Origin: Oscillospiraceae bacterium
GTDB taxonomy: Bacteria > Bacillota > Clostridia > Oscillospirales > Oscillospiraceae
DNA length: 64,000 nucleotides
Direction: 5' to 3'
Assembly (NCBI GenBank): GCA_017552325.1
Contig: JAFZQE010000082.1
Span: forward strand, 19,715 to 83,714
The notes below the pieces were generated by a model. That model was not told the DNA's origin. It did no database searches and saw only the letters and a program-made list of their open reading frames with translations. Below, piece by piece: positions 20,810 through 28,925 of this stretch (within the stretch, counting starts at the first letter, position 1; each line of letters opens with the position of its first letter). Made by a program: the position numbers and the translations under genes.

Positions 20810-21781
20810 TCAGTCGATGGGGACAAGCTTGGCCATCAGCACATAGCGCGCGTTGTCGTACTCGTAGGTGCAGGTGGACAGCGTGACCAGCCGGTCGTCT
20901 CCGCCGACCGTGACGTCGCTCTGAAAATCGGAATAGCTGTGCATCAGGGAGAACCATTCGTCGAATTCCGTGCGACTGTTGAATTCATAGATATAGGCGC
21001 GGGAATCAAAGTAGGTGATGAAGCCGCAGACGATATCCAGCCGGTAGTTACCGTCGGGCGTGTTGAGGTACATGACGGGGTGCTTGTCATAGTATTCCTG
21101 GTTCTGGTAATCGCAGATGGAGGCCAGCATCGAGCCGTCGCCCATGTGATGGCCGTAAATGATCGTATTCCGTCCGGAGAAGTCGCCGGCGCAGCGGTAG
21201 TCGATGAACAGCGCGCCGCCGGGGTTATAGCTCTTGTCGACCAGGCGGTGGAGATAGTAGTCGTTGTTGCCCGCCTGCACGATGCCGTAGTTGATGACGG
21301 TATCGGGGGAGTAGAGCCAGCCTTTCACTTCCGTGTTGATACCCAGCAGGACGTCAAAATCGACGTCGATCGGCGAGTGCTCGCGCCGCACCACGGTCTC
21401 TTCGCCCGGCGAGACGATCCGGCCCTCCGGGGAGACCTCCTCTCCCTCCATGACGGGCCGCTGGGTGACGTAGGTGTGGGCGACCGTTCGTTCGGAATAG
21501 GTGCCGGAGTCCTCGGAGGTTTTGCTGACAACCATGCTGGCGAGCTCGTTGTTGGCTTTTCTGCTCGTGTAATAGGTCTCGACGATCTGATACAGCTGGT
21601 AGCCGCAGAAAAGGAAGACGGCGAGCAGAAGGACAAAGAGGACGATCAGGATCCGGCGCGTGGAGCGCTTCATCGGCTTTTTGGGAGCCTTCGCCTTTCG
21701 GGCATTTTTCTTTTTGCCCGAGGGAGACTCGCCGCCGTCGAGCACGATATCCAGATTGTTGTTTTCGGCATTGTTATCCAC
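20810..21781 (-). CDS. srtB: Class B sortase
   Basis: Membrane-anchored transpeptidase that cleaves a sorting motif and joins the protein to peptidoglycan. The 323-residue sequence has a basic N-terminus, one membrane helix at about residues 43-62, and a sortase domain from about 140. Catalytic residues are His211 or His212 (IIYGHHMGD), Cys304 (TLSTCTYEYD) and Arg312 (NARYVLMAKLV). The IYGHHM and LSTCTYE blocks are those of class B. The start is GTG with GTGGTGAT upstream. The neighbouring surface protein is its most likely substrate, which is inference from location. Confidence 0.92.
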   Translation of the reverse strand: MDNNAENNNLDIVLDGGESPSGKKKNARKAKAPKKPMKRSTRRILIVLFVLLLAVFLFCGYQLYQIVETYYTSRKANNELASMVVSKTSEDSGTYSERTVAHTYVTQRPVMEGEEVSPEGRIVSPGEETVVRREHSPIDVDFDVLLGINTEVKGWLYSPDTVINYGIVQAGNNDYYLHRLVDKSYNPGGALFIDYRCAGDFSGRNTIIYGHHMGDGSMLASICDYQNQEYYDKHPVMYLNTPDGNYRLDIVCGFITYFDSRAYIYEFNSRTEFDEWFSLMHSYSDFQSDVTVGGDDRLVTLSTCTYEYDNARYVLMAKLVPID

Positions 21782-21919
21782 AGAAGATCACCACAAATCA
21801 AAAAGTAAAGCCATTATACTACCGTCGTCCGGAAAAGAAAAGCTTTCTTCAGAAAGATTAAGAAGAATCGGCGCGCGGTCCGTGTTCCTTTCTTCGGCAG
21901 GGACGGCGGCTGTTATTCA

Positions 21920-21955
21920 AAAACAGTGACCTGCCGATCGGCAGATCACTGTTTT
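21920..21955 (-). terminator. Terminator of the tRNA cluster
   Basis: AAAACAGTGA (21920-21929) pairs with TCACTGTTTT (21946-21955) around a self-complementary CTGCCGATCGGCAG. On the minus strand it is followed by T-rich sequence and lies just after tRNA-Cys. Confidence 0.85.
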
Positions 21956-21956
21956 A

Positions 21957-22031
21957 TGGAGGCGCCACCCGGATTCGGACCGGGGAGTCGCGGATTTGCA
22001 GTCCGCTGCCTTACCTCTTGGCTATGGCGCC
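21957..22031 (-). tRNA. tRNA-Cys (GCA)
   Basis: A complete cloverleaf on the minus strand: acceptor GGCGCCA, anticodon loop with GCA (GGACTGCAAATCC), T loop GGTCCGAATCC, and an encoded 3' CCA. It is the last of four tRNAs. Confidence 0.95.
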
Positions 22032-22085
22032 GTCTATATAAAACAGTTGCGGGTTGTATAAACAATCCCGCGACTGCTGTTTTTA

Positions 22086-22161
22086 TGGAGCGGGCAACGA
22101 GGCTCGAACTCGCTACCTCCACCTTGGCAAGGTGGCGCTCTACCGGATGAGCTATGCCCGC
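22086..22161 (-). tRNA. tRNA-Gly (GCC)
   Basis: Minus-strand cloverleaf: acceptor GCGGGCA, anticodon GCC in CACCTTGCCAAGGTG, T loop GAGTTCGAGCCTC, and an encoded CCA. Confidence 0.95.
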
Positions 22162-22188
22162 ATTGTGACCCGCCGAGGATTCGGCGGG

Positions 22189-22264
<76 letters not shown>

Positions 22265-22274
22265 ATATCGTGAG

Positions 22275-22351
22275 TGGTGGGAACAACTGGACTCGAACCA
22301 GTGACCCCCTGCTTGTAAGGCAGGTGCTCTAACCAGCTGAGCTATGCTCCC
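22275..22351 (-). tRNA. tRNA-Val (TAC)
   Basis: Minus-strand cloverleaf: acceptor GGGAGCA, anticodon loop CTTACAA within CCTGC/GCAGG, T loop GGTTCGAGTCC and an encoded CCA. It is the first tRNA of the cluster. Confidence 0.95.
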
Positions 22352-22368
22352 AACTCGACAGCTCTGTT

Positions 22369-22397
22369 AATATACCATCGGCACCTTGTTTTGTCAA
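22369..22397 (-). promoter_or_regulatory. Promoter of the Val-Phe-Gly-Cys tRNA operon
   Basis: On the minus strand TTGACA (22397-22392) and TATATT (22374-22369) are spaced by 17 bases. They lie between the hslO stop and the first tRNA. Confidence 0.88.
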
Positions 22398-22407
22398 GTC
22401 GGTTTTT

Positions 22408-23298
22408 TCAGTTTTGCCCGATTTTTTCCTGCCTGTCCGTAAGGATGCGGCGGAGATTGTCTGCGCCGATCCGGTAGGTTCGGTCGCAGAACTGGCAGTC
22501 CACGTCAAAATCGCGGTCCTCGCGGATCATCTCCTCAAGCTCCTCCGGCTCGATCACGGACAGCGCCTGCTCCACGCGCTCGCGGCTGCAGGGACAGCGG
22601 TAGCAGATCGCGCGCTCGGACACGAGATGGTAGTCGAAGCCCTTGAGCACCTGGGCGAAGACCGCCTCGTCGCCGTCCTCGTCCAGCACGGTCGTGAGCT
22701 GATCCATCAGGAAGATGTTCTCCTCCAGCTTGTCGATCAGCTCCTCCGGCGCGCCGGGCATCAGCTGCACAATAAAGCCGCCGGCGGCCCTGATGCTCCG
22801 GTCGGTGTCGACCAGCACGCCCAGCGCGCAGGCCGAGGCGACCTGGTCGCTCGTCAGCAGATAGCGCGTCAGATCCTCGGCGATCTCGCCGCTGACCAGC
22901 TCCACCGAGCCGATATAGGGCTCCTTCAGCCCGATGTCGCGGCTGACCGTCAGCAGGCCGTCCGTCCCGACGGCGGCGCCGACGTTAAGCTTACCGTCCG
23001 CGCGGCGCGGAGGATCGACCAGCGGATCGTCAACGTAGCCGCGGACGCAGCCCTCGTGATCCGACACGGCGACGACGCTGCCGATCGGCCCGCCGCCGTT
23101 GACGCGGATGGTAAGGCTGGCGTTTTCCTCCTTCATGGACTCGCCGAGCAGGGAGGCAGCGCACAGCGTCCGCCCCAGCGCCGCGGCTGCGGTGGGGGAG
23201 CAGCCGTGGATCTCCCGGGCGCGCTGTACGGTGTCCCGGGCGCTGATGACCGCCATTTTTATATATTCGCCCGCCGTGGCGCGCAGAATCCTGTCCAT
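22408..23298 (-). CDS. hslO: Redox-regulated chaperone Hsp33
   Basis: Hsp33 is a holdase activated by oxidation of a zinc-bound cysteine cluster. The 296-residue protein opens with DRILRATAGEYIKMAVISARDTVQRAREIHGCSPTAAAALGR, a characteristic N-terminus, and has the redox switch near the C-terminus: CPC in CYRCPCSRERV and CxxC in DCQFCDRTY. The preceding methyltransferase stop-side spacing is only a few bases, so the three genes from yerC form one operon. tRNA genes follow from a separate promoter. Confidence 0.96.
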   Translation of the reverse strand: MDRILRATAGEYIKMAVISARDTVQRAREIHGCSPTAAAALGRTLCAASLLGESMKEENASLTIRVNGGGPIGSVVAVSDHEGCVRGYVDDPLVDPPRRADGKLNVGAAVGTDGLLTVSRDIGLKEPYIGSVELVSGEIAEDLTRYLLTSDQVASACALGVLVDTDRSIRAAGGFIVQLMPGAPEELIDKLEENIFLMDQLTTVLDEDGDEAVFAQVLKGFDYHLVSERAICYRCPCSRERVEQALSVIEPEELEEMIREDRDFDVDCQFCDRTYRIGADNLRRILTDRQEKIGQN

Positions 23299-23303
23299 AA
23301 TTC

Positions 23304-24035
23304 TTACCTCCCGTCTCTCACGCTGCGGAGAAAGCTTCGCCCCTCGGAGCTCCCGATCGCGTGATCATTCCATTCGATCTCTTCAAATCCGGCCTGCCGC
23401 AGCAGCTGTTCCAGCGTTTCCGGCCGGTGGGCGTATTCGACGTGCTCCTCCCGGCTGCGCCGCCAGAGCTTTTTTTCACGCTCGAACAGATCCATGCCGT
23501 AGACGACGGCCTGTTCCTCAGGGTCGAAATCTGCGCGCCAGAGACAGAGCAGATCCTCGCTCTCGTCGACGAAGATCTGCCCGTCGAGGCTCTCCAGCCA
23601 GTCGGGCGTGCGGATGTCGAAGATCAGAAGCCCGCCGGGCCGCACGAACAGATGCAGACGCCGGAAAACCTCCGGCAGCGACTCGGGCGGCAGATAGTTG
23701 ATCCCGTCGAGCGAGCAGTAGGCCGCGTCCACCGTGCCGTAGAGGTCGAGCGCCTCGGCCTCCTGCAGCAGGAACAGGGGCGGCACGGGGAGCTCGGCCG
23801 CCTTGTCGCGCGCCTGCATCAGCATGTCCGCCGAGGCGTCGGCCGCGATCATCTCATAACCGCGCCGGGCCATGATGGCGGTCAGCGTCCCGGTGCCGCA
23901 GCACAGATCAAGCACAAGGCGGAATTCGCCGCCGCAGCGCGCAAACTCCGCCTCGTAGAAATCGGCAAACTGCTCGTAAGGGACGTCGCCCGTCAGTTGG
24001 TCGTACCAGGCGGCGAGCGGTCCGTAGCAGTTCAT
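23304..24035 (-). CDS. Class I SAM-dependent methyltransferase
   Basis: A 243-residue protein starting MNCYGPLAAWYDQLTGDVPYEQFADFYE, followed by the SAM-binding motif I LVLDLCCGTGTLT, motif II-like IAADASADML and the acidic block YCSLDGINYLPP. I chose the ATG at 24035 because it matches the conserved family N-terminus and overlaps the yerC stop in ATGA; the longer open frame upstream is a shadow of yerC. Small-molecule methylases of this type are common in Clostridia, and the substrate cannot be inferred. It lies between yerC and hslO. Confidence 0.88.
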   Translation of the reverse strand: MNCYGPLAAWYDQLTGDVPYEQFADFYEAEFARCGGEFRLVLDLCCGTGTLTAIMARRGYEMIAADASADMLMQARDKAAELPVPPLFLLQEAEALDLYGTVDAAYCSLDGINYLPPESLPEVFRRLHLFVRPGGLLIFDIRTPDWLESLDGQIFVDESEDLLCLWRADFDPEEQAVVYGMDLFEREKKLWRRSREEHVEYAHRPETLEQLLRQAGFEEIEWNDHAIGSSEGRSFLRSVRDGR

Positions 24036-24331
24036 TCCTCTTTGTCCTCCTTCATGCGCTCGAACACGATGGAATAGCCGCCGCTGCCGTACTGCAGGGA
24101 ACGGTTGACGCGGCTGATCGTCGCGCTGGAGGCGCCGGTTTCGGCCAGGATGTCGTTGTAGATCATGCCCTTGTCCAGGCACACGGCCACGCCGTAGCGC
24201 TGCTCCATCGCCATCAGCTCGGTGCGCGTGCAGAGATCCTCGAAGAAGTGCAGGCATTCCTCAAAGGTTTCCAGCTTGAGAATGGCCTTGTAAAGGTCGT
24301 CGTTTCTCGGCCGCTTCGGTAACTTGTTCAT
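24032..24331 (-). CDS. YerC/YecD family TrpR-like DNA-binding protein
   Basis: A 99-residue regulator of the TrpR-like YerC/YecD family. The block YNDILAETGASSATISRVNRSLQYG forms the helix-turn-helix, preceded by LCTRTELMAMEQRYGVAVCL. AGGAGGAGC lies just upstream of the ATG. It is the first gene of the operon with the methyltransferase and hslO, and overlaps the methyltransferase start by four bases. No ligand is known from sequence. Confidence 0.9.
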   Translation of the reverse strand: MNKLPKRPRNDDLYKAILKLETFEECLHFFEDLCTRTELMAMEQRYGVAVCLDKGMIYNDILAETGASSATISRVNRSLQYGSGGYSIVFERMKEDKEE

Positions 24332-24363
24332 GACAGCTCCTCCTGACTGTTGTTTATGGATGA

Positions 24364-24392
24364 ATTTTACAACAGTTTTTTATAAATGTAAA
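24364..24392 (-). promoter_or_regulatory. Promoter of the yerC-methyltransferase-hslO operon
   Basis: On the minus strand TTTACA (24392-24387) and TAAAAT (24369-24364) are 17 bases apart, in an A/T-rich gap. Confidence 0.7.
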
Positions 24393-24454
24393 GTGCTAAA
24401 GAGCGTTTTATTTCCGGATTTACATTCTATTCACGAATCCGGTTACGATATTTC

Positions 24455-24483
24455 TTGCGTCCGCGTGAGGCCTGTGTTATAAT
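24455..24483 (+). promoter_or_regulatory. Promoter of the nfeD-SPFH operon
   Basis: TTGCGT (24455-24460) and TATAAT (24478-24483), spacer 17 bases, 26 bases before the chosen ATG. Confidence 0.72.
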
Positions 24484-24509
24484 GTTAACAAAGAAAGGAG
24501 ATGACTTCA

Positions 24510-24941
24510 ATGGATGCTTTTATCTGGGTAGGAGCCATTATTCTGTTCCTGATCGTCGAGGCGGCGATCCCCGGTCTGATCTCGATCTGGTTCGCGGTCG
24601 GCGCGGTTCCGGCGCTGATCTCGGCGCTGGTCGGCGGTCCGGTCTGGCTGCAGGTCGTGCTGTTCATCGTGGCCTCCGTCGCCGCGCTGTTCCTGACCAG
24701 GCCCCTGGCAAAGAAGTACGTCAACTCCCGCGTCCAGCCCACCAACGCGGATATGCTGATCGGGCAGGACTGCGTCGTCAAGGAGACGGTGGACAATCTG
24801 CAGGGGACCGGCGCGGTCGCGATCGGCGGCAAGATCTGGACGGCCCGTACGGAGGCCGAGGGCGAGATCCTTCCCGAGTCTTCGATCGCGGAGGTCCTCC
24901 GGATCGACGGCGTCAAGTTGATCGTCAGGAAAAAAGCGTAA
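24510..24941 (+). CDS. NfeD-like membrane protein
   Basis: A 143-residue protein with two or three membrane helices (about residues 3-27 and 35-62: LIVEAAIPGLISIWFAVGAV, VLFIVASVAALFLTRPLAKK) and a C-terminal OB-fold (LIGQDCVVKETVDN to VEVLRIDGVKLIVRKKA-type end). NfeD proteins pair with SPFH proteins in membrane microdomains, and the next gene is exactly that. I chose ATG 24510 since AAAGGAG at 24494-24500 leaves nine bases; the in-frame ATG at 24501 touches the ribosome site. Confidence 0.9.
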   Translation: MDAFIWVGAIILFLIVEAAIPGLISIWFAVGAVPALISALVGGPVWLQVVLFIVASVAALFLTRPLAKKYVNSRVQPTNADMLIGQDCVVKETVDNLQGTGAVAIGGKIWTARTEAEGEILPESSIAEVLRIDGVKLIVRKKA

Positions 24942-24971
24942 AACTGTCATACTTTTTTTAGGAGGATTATC

Positions 24972-25874
24972 ATGGAAACAATGGAAAAGCTGATCCTGTT
25001 CGGATTCTTCCTGCTGGTGATCGTCGTGATCTTCGCGCGCAACATTCGTGTTGTTCAGCAGGCGAGAGCTTACGTCATCGAGCGTCTCGGCGCATACAAA
25101 ACCACCTGGCACACCGGCATTCACCTGAAGGTTCCGTTCATTGAGCGTGTGGCGAAGATCGTCTCCCTCAAGGAGCAGGTCGCCGACTTCCCCCCCCAGC
25201 CCGTGATCACGAAGGACAACGTCACGATGCAGATCGACACCGTCGTCTACTTCCAGATCACCGACCCGAAGCTCTACTGCTACGGCATCGAGCAGCCGAT
25301 GGTCGCCATCGAGAACCTGGCCGCCACGACTCTGCGTAACATCATCGGCGACCTGGAGCTTGACCAGTGCCTGACCAGCCGCGACATCATCAACACCAAG
25401 ATGCGCGCCATCCTGGACGAGGCGACCGACCCCTGGGGCATCAAGGTCAACCGCGTCGAGCTGAAGAACATCCTCCCGCCGCGTGAGATCCAGAACGCAA
25501 TGGAGAAGCAGATGAAGGCCGAGCGCGAACGCCGCGAAGCCATCCTCCGCGCCGAAGGCGAGAAGCGCGCCGCGATCCTTGAGGCCGAAGGCGAGAAGGA
25601 ATCCGCGATCCTGCGCGCCGACGCGAAGAAGCAGCAGCAGATTCTCGAGGCCGAAGGCGAGGCCGAGGCCATCCTCAAGGTCCAGACCGCTACCGCCGAA
25701 GGTATCCGCCGCATCAACGAGGCGAGTCCCACCGAGGCCGTTATTAAGATCAAGGCGCTCGAGGCCTTTACCGCCGCTTCCAACGGCACCGCGACCAAGA
25801 TCATCATTCCCAGCGAGATCGCCGGTATCGCCGGCCTTGCGCAGGGCGTGTTCGAAGCGGTCAAGGAGAAATAA
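24972..25874 (+). CDS. SPFH/stomatin-like membrane protein
   Basis: A 300-residue SPFH (band 7) protein. One N-terminal membrane segment (LILFGFFLLVIVVIFA) is followed by the SPFH domain (VQQARAYVIERLGAYKTTWHTGIHLKVPF, VDTVVYFQITDPKLYCYG, GELELDQ-like region, WGIKVNRVELKNILPP) and an alanine/glutamate coiled coil of repeated AEGEKxAAIL units at about residues 175-235. Such proteins oligomerise as microdomain scaffolds, often with NfeD. AGGAGG lies upstream of the ATG. It closes the two-gene operon at a strong terminator. Confidence 0.95.
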   Translation: METMEKLILFGFFLLVIVVIFARNIRVVQQARAYVIERLGAYKTTWHTGIHLKVPFIERVAKIVSLKEQVADFPPQPVITKDNVTMQIDTVVYFQITDPKLYCYGIEQPMVAIENLAATTLRNIIGDLELDQCLTSRDIINTKMRAILDEATDPWGIKVNRVELKNILPPREIQNAMEKQMKAERERREAILRAEGEKRAAILEAEGEKESAILRADAKKQQQILEAEGEAEAILKVQTATAEGIRRINEASPTEAVIKIKALEAFTAASNGTATKIIIPSEIAGIAGLAQGVFEAVKEK

Positions 25875-25894
25875 GTTTTTGCAAATATTTTCAA

Positions 25895-25919
25895 GGGGCT
25901 GTGTTCAGCCCCTTTTTTT
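25895..25919 (+). terminator. Terminator of the nfeD-SPFH operon
   Basis: GGGGCTG (25895-25901) and CAGCCCC (25906-25912) with a GTTT-type loop, followed by seven T. Confidence 0.95.
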
Positions 25920-25932
25920 ATTTCGCATAGTG

Positions 25933-25941
25933 TGATATGAT
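25933..25941 (+). promoter_or_regulatory. Candidate extended -10 promoter of the hexokinase gene
   Basis: TGATATGAT (TG-N-TATGAT) lies 43 bases before the start codon, right after the terminator. No convincing -35 box is seen. Confidence 0.4.
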
Positions 25942-25983
25942 AGAGAAAAGCATCGAAAGATAAACCATGAAAGGACAGGTCCC

Positions 25984-27258
25984 ATGAGCACTGACGGCGT
26001 TCTTGCATTTCTTGAAAGGCACGGCATGTCCGCCCGGCGGATCGATCCGCCGGAGGAGGCGCGCCGCATGGTGTCGGCCATGGAGGCCGGTCTTCGCAGA
26101 GAAGGCGACGGTTTGCCGATGATCCCGACCTATCTGCGCATCGACGGCAGCGTCCCCCTCGGCGAAAAGGCGATCGTCATCGACGCCGGCGGCACCAATT
26201 TCCGCTGCGGTCTGATCCGCTTCACCGAAAAAGGTCCGGTGCTGAACCGCGTTCGCAAGACGAAAATGCCCGGCATCGAGCGCCCCGCCGGCTGGGAGGA
26301 ATTCGTTTCCTTCGTGGCCGACGCGGTGGAGCCGCTGGCCGGCGAGGCCGACGACATCGGCTTCTGCTTCTCCTATTCGGCGGAGATCACGCCCGAGATC
26401 GACGGCCGCGTCATCTGCATCGACAAAGAGGTCGTCATCAACGGCGCGGAGGACAAGCTGGTCGGCGCCTCGCTGCTGCGTGAGCTTGAAAAGCGCGGCG
26501 TCACGGGCAAGCGCGTCGTGATCCTCAACGACACGGCGGCCGTCCTGCTGGGCGGAGCCGCCACGCTGGACCGCAGTCGCTGCGGCGGCCTGATCGGCCA
26601 GGTCAGCGGCACCGGCACCAACACCTGCTGCGTGCTGCCGCTGCGGCGGATCGAAAAGCTCGGCCGGGACGAGGACACGCGGGTCATCGTGAATCTCGAG
26701 TCCGGCTCCTACGGCGATCTGCCCCGCGGCGACTTCGATATTGCGCTCGACGCCGAGAGCCACAACCACGGCGTCAAGCTGATGGAAAAGCTGACGGCCG
26801 GCGTCTACCTTGGCGAGCTGTCCCGGCTGATTCTGCATGCCGCCGCGGAGGAGGGTTTGCTCGGCGCGGAAACGATGCGCGCGATCGCCGCCCTCGGTCA
26901 TTTCGATTCCGCAGAGCTCGACGCCTGGGCCTGTGGGGAAGACCTGGGCCTCTGCGCGAACGGCGGGGAGGCCGAGGTGCTGCAGACCGTTGCCCGCAAT
27001 CTCTTCGAGCGCTCGGCCCGCGCCATGTGCTCGAACCTGCTCGGCATCCTGCTGCTGACCGGGGAAGGGACGGATCCGGAAAGGCCAGCCGTTGTCTGCG
27101 CGGAGGGCTCGCTGGTGCAGAAGGGCCGCTGGTACCGCCGCTCGCTGGAGGATTCGCTCAGCCGCGGCGCCGCGCAGCTCGGCCGCTTCGTCCGGCTGCA
27201 GGTCGGCGAGGAGACCACGCTGCCCGGAGCCGCTGCCGCCGCGCTGCTCAACCGCTGA
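25984..27258 (+). CDS. Eukaryotic-type hexokinase
   Basis: Probable ATP-dependent hexose kinase. The order of blocks matches the hexokinase_1/hexokinase_2 family of eukaryotes rather than bacterial ROK or Glk glucokinases: VIDAGGTNFRCGLI (phosphate 1), GFCFSYSAEITPEIDG, ILNDTAAVLLGGAA (catalytic Asp region), GLIGQVSGTGTNTCCV, VNLESGSYGDLP and KLMEKLTAGVYLGELSRLIL. The 424-residue length matches a single hexokinase unit. It stands alone between a terminator and nrdR; no sugar transporter is adjacent. Substrate is inferred from fold. Divergent glucosensing or regulatory roles are possible. Confidence 0.82.
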   Translation: MSTDGVLAFLERHGMSARRIDPPEEARRMVSAMEAGLRREGDGLPMIPTYLRIDGSVPLGEKAIVIDAGGTNFRCGLIRFTEKGPVLNRVRKTKMPGIERPAGWEEFVSFVADAVEPLAGEADDIGFCFSYSAEITPEIDGRVICIDKEVVINGAEDKLVGASLLRELEKRGVTGKRVVILNDTAAVLLGGAATLDRSRCGGLIGQVSGTGTNTCCVLPLRRIEKLGRDEDTRVIVNLESGSYGDLPRGDFDIALDAESHNHGVKLMEKLTAGVYLGELSRLILHAAAEEGLLGAETMRAIAALGHFDSAELDAWACGEDLGLCANGGEAEVLQTVARNLFERSARAMCSNLLGILLLTGEGTDPERPAVVCAEGSLVQKGRWYRRSLEDSLSRGAAQLGRFVRLQVGEETTLPGAAAAALLNR

Positions 27259-27306
27259 AAAAAAGATCAAAATCCATCAATTGGTGTAGCAATCAAAGTT
27301 GTCTTG

Positions 27307-27315
27307 TGATATAAT
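27307..27315 (+). promoter_or_regulatory. Extended -10 promoter of nrdR
   Basis: TGATATAAT (TG-N-TATAAT) at 27307-27315, 36 bases before the nrdR ATG. A near-palindrome CGATATCA/TGATATGG just downstream (about 27319-27338) could be an operator, though it is not a clear NrdR box. Confidence 0.55.
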
Positions 27316-27350
27316 CTCTCCGATATCATCTGATATGGGAGAGATTTTTC

Positions 27351-27809
27351 ATGAAGTGTCCCTTCTGTTCCTATACCGAGAGCAAGGTCATCGATTCCCG
27401 CCCTGCCGAGGAGGGTGCGACGATCCGCCGTCGCCGCGAGTGCCTGGCCTGCAAGAAGCGCTTCACCACCTATGAGATCATCGAGCGCCTGCCCCTCGTC
27501 GTCATCAAGCGCGACGGCAGCCGCCAGTCCTTCGACCGCGTCAAGCTCATCAACGGCATGGTCCGCGCCTGTGAAAAGCGCCCCGTCTCCCTCGGGCAGC
27601 TTGAGGCGATCGCCGACGATATCGAGCAGGAGCTGCAGAGCCATCTGGAGCGCGAGGTCAGCACGGCCGAGATCGGCGAAATGGTCATGGCCCATATCCG
27701 CAGCGTGGACGAGGTCGCCTATGTGCGCTTCGCCTCGGTCTACCGCAGCTTCAAGGATATCAACACCTTTATGGAGGAGCTGACCAAGCTTCTCAGCGAC
27801 AAGAATTAA
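27351..27809 (+). CDS. nrdR: Transcriptional repressor NrdR
   Basis: NrdR represses ribonucleotide reductase genes in response to dATP/ATP. The 152-residue protein has the zinc ribbon [16 protein letters not shown]...CLACKKRF and an ATP-cone ([33 protein letters not shown]) followed by the C-terminal block [13 protein letters not shown]. The start is close to GGGAGAG. Its TAA shares bases with the stop of the convergent DUF4363 gene. No nrd gene is in the window. Confidence 0.97.
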   Translation: MKCPFCSYTESKVIDSRPAEEGATIRRRRECLACKKRFTTYEIIERLPLVVIKRDGSRQSFDRVKLINGMVRACEKRPVSLGQLEAIADDIEQELQSHLEREVSTAEIGEMVMAHIRSVDEVAYVRFASVYRSFKDINTFMEELTKLLSDKN

Positions 27810-28183
27810 AGCACGCTCCCGGGACGGACGTGTTCCATCTCGTCGATGCTGTGCAGATGATAACAGAGCTTTTCCAATGCCGACGGGTATCCCTCGGCAT
27901 TTTGCTCGGCCAGCGCCTGGTGCAGCTCATAGAATGCGTCGCTGGTCGAGTCGATCTCGGGATGCCGGATGAAGATATGCGTGTAGGCATTGGCGTCGAG
28001 CCAGTGTCTGATCGCCCTGTCGAGCGAATCCAGCGCCTCTTCATAGCTCCCGTCCCGCGCCAGCTCGTCCGTCTCCCGAAGCACGGCTTCGATGTCTCCG
28101 ATCAGCCGGTCGAGATAGGCGATATTGACGATGGCGCCCACGGCCAGCAGCAACAGCAGCGCCAGCGCGATCCATTCTTTCAT
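27806..28183 (-). CDS. DUF4363 family protein
   Basis: A 125-residue protein with an N-terminal membrane helix ([21 protein letters not shown]) and a helical extracytoplasmic part ([31 protein letters not shown]). DUF4363 genes usually follow a DUF421 (YetF-like) gene, as here, with a four-base overlap. Function is unknown. Stop codons of this gene and nrdR overlap in TTAA, so the two convergent transcripts have no intergenic terminator. Confidence 0.8.
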   Translation of the reverse strand: MKEWIALALLLLLAVGAIVNIAYLDRLIGDIEAVLRETDELARDGSYEEALDSLDRAIRHWLDANAYTHIFIRHPEIDSTSDAFYELHQALAEQNAEGYPSALEKLCYHLHSIDEMEHVRPGSVL

Positions 28184-28857
28184 GTCCGCTCCTTTCCGGC
28201 CAGATAGACCTGCCCGGCCTCGTTGACCGTCATCAGATAGACCTCCGTGGGGCTGCGGAGCTTTCGCTTGTCCAGCTCCTTCTGCAGCCAGCGCTCGTCC
28301 CGGCCGCAGCGCCGGAGATTGTCCGAGAGGACGCGCCCGTCGCTGACGACCGTCAGCGGATAGCCGCCGTCGGGCGCCGGAAGCCGCAGCATCGAGGCCG
28401 TGACCGGCGATTCCGCGGGGTAGAGGATCACGTTCAGCCGCCCGTCCGTCTCCAGGATCGCGTATTCCACCTTGCTCGGGTCCAGCGCGCCCTGCGCGCG
28501 CAGCTCCTGCATCAGCTCGTCGAGCGTAAAGCGGTTTTTCTTCATTTCGCGCTGGTCGATCGTCCCGCGCGCGATCAGGATGCTCGGCTTACCGAACAGC
28601 AGACCGCGCAGACGGATGCTTTTCAGGCTGAGCCCGGCGATCAGTACCTCGCAGCAGAACAGCGTCAGGATCGGCACGAGCCCGTTCATCAGCGGGATGC
28701 CGATGTCCTGCAGGGGATGCGCCGCGAGATCGGCGATCAGCGCGGCGACGACGAACTCGGACAGCTCCACTTCACCGAGCTGCCGCTTGCCGAGCAGACG
28801 CATCGTCAGCAGCAGCGCGGCATAGATGATGATAGTACGGATCAATACGATGGCCAT
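28180..28857 (-). CDS. DUF421 (YetF-like) membrane protein
   Basis: A 225-residue protein with three N-terminal membrane helices (LIRTIIIYAALLLTMRLLGKRQLGEVELSEFVVAALIADLAAHP is the family hallmark region) and a cytoplasmic DUF421 domain (GKPSILIARGTIDQREMKKNRFTLDELMQELRAQG, VEYAILETDGRLNVIL). AGAGGTGAAGG lies upstream of the ATG. Family members are linked to sporulation or envelope in Firmicutes, but the molecular role is unknown. It overlaps the DUF4363 gene by four bases. Confidence 0.87.
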   Translation of the reverse strand: MAIVLIRTIIIYAALLLTMRLLGKRQLGEVELSEFVVAALIADLAAHPLQDIGIPLMNGLVPILTLFCCEVLIAGLSLKSIRLRGLLFGKPSILIARGTIDQREMKKNRFTLDELMQELRAQGALDPSKVEYAILETDGRLNVILYPAESPVTASMLRLPAPDGGYPLTVVSDGRVLSDNLRRCGRDERWLQKELDKRKLRSPTEVYLMTVNEAGQVYLAGKERT

Positions 28858-28925
28858 CGGCCTTCACCTCTGATTTAGTGTGTCCCGATCGGCCGTCTTG
28901 ATGCGTGCGGCAAGCGGAGGTTATG

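Noticed and set aside
23304-24257. Longer start for the methyltransferase gene
   Set aside because: The extra residues overlap yerC in another frame; ATG 24035 matches the family N-terminus.
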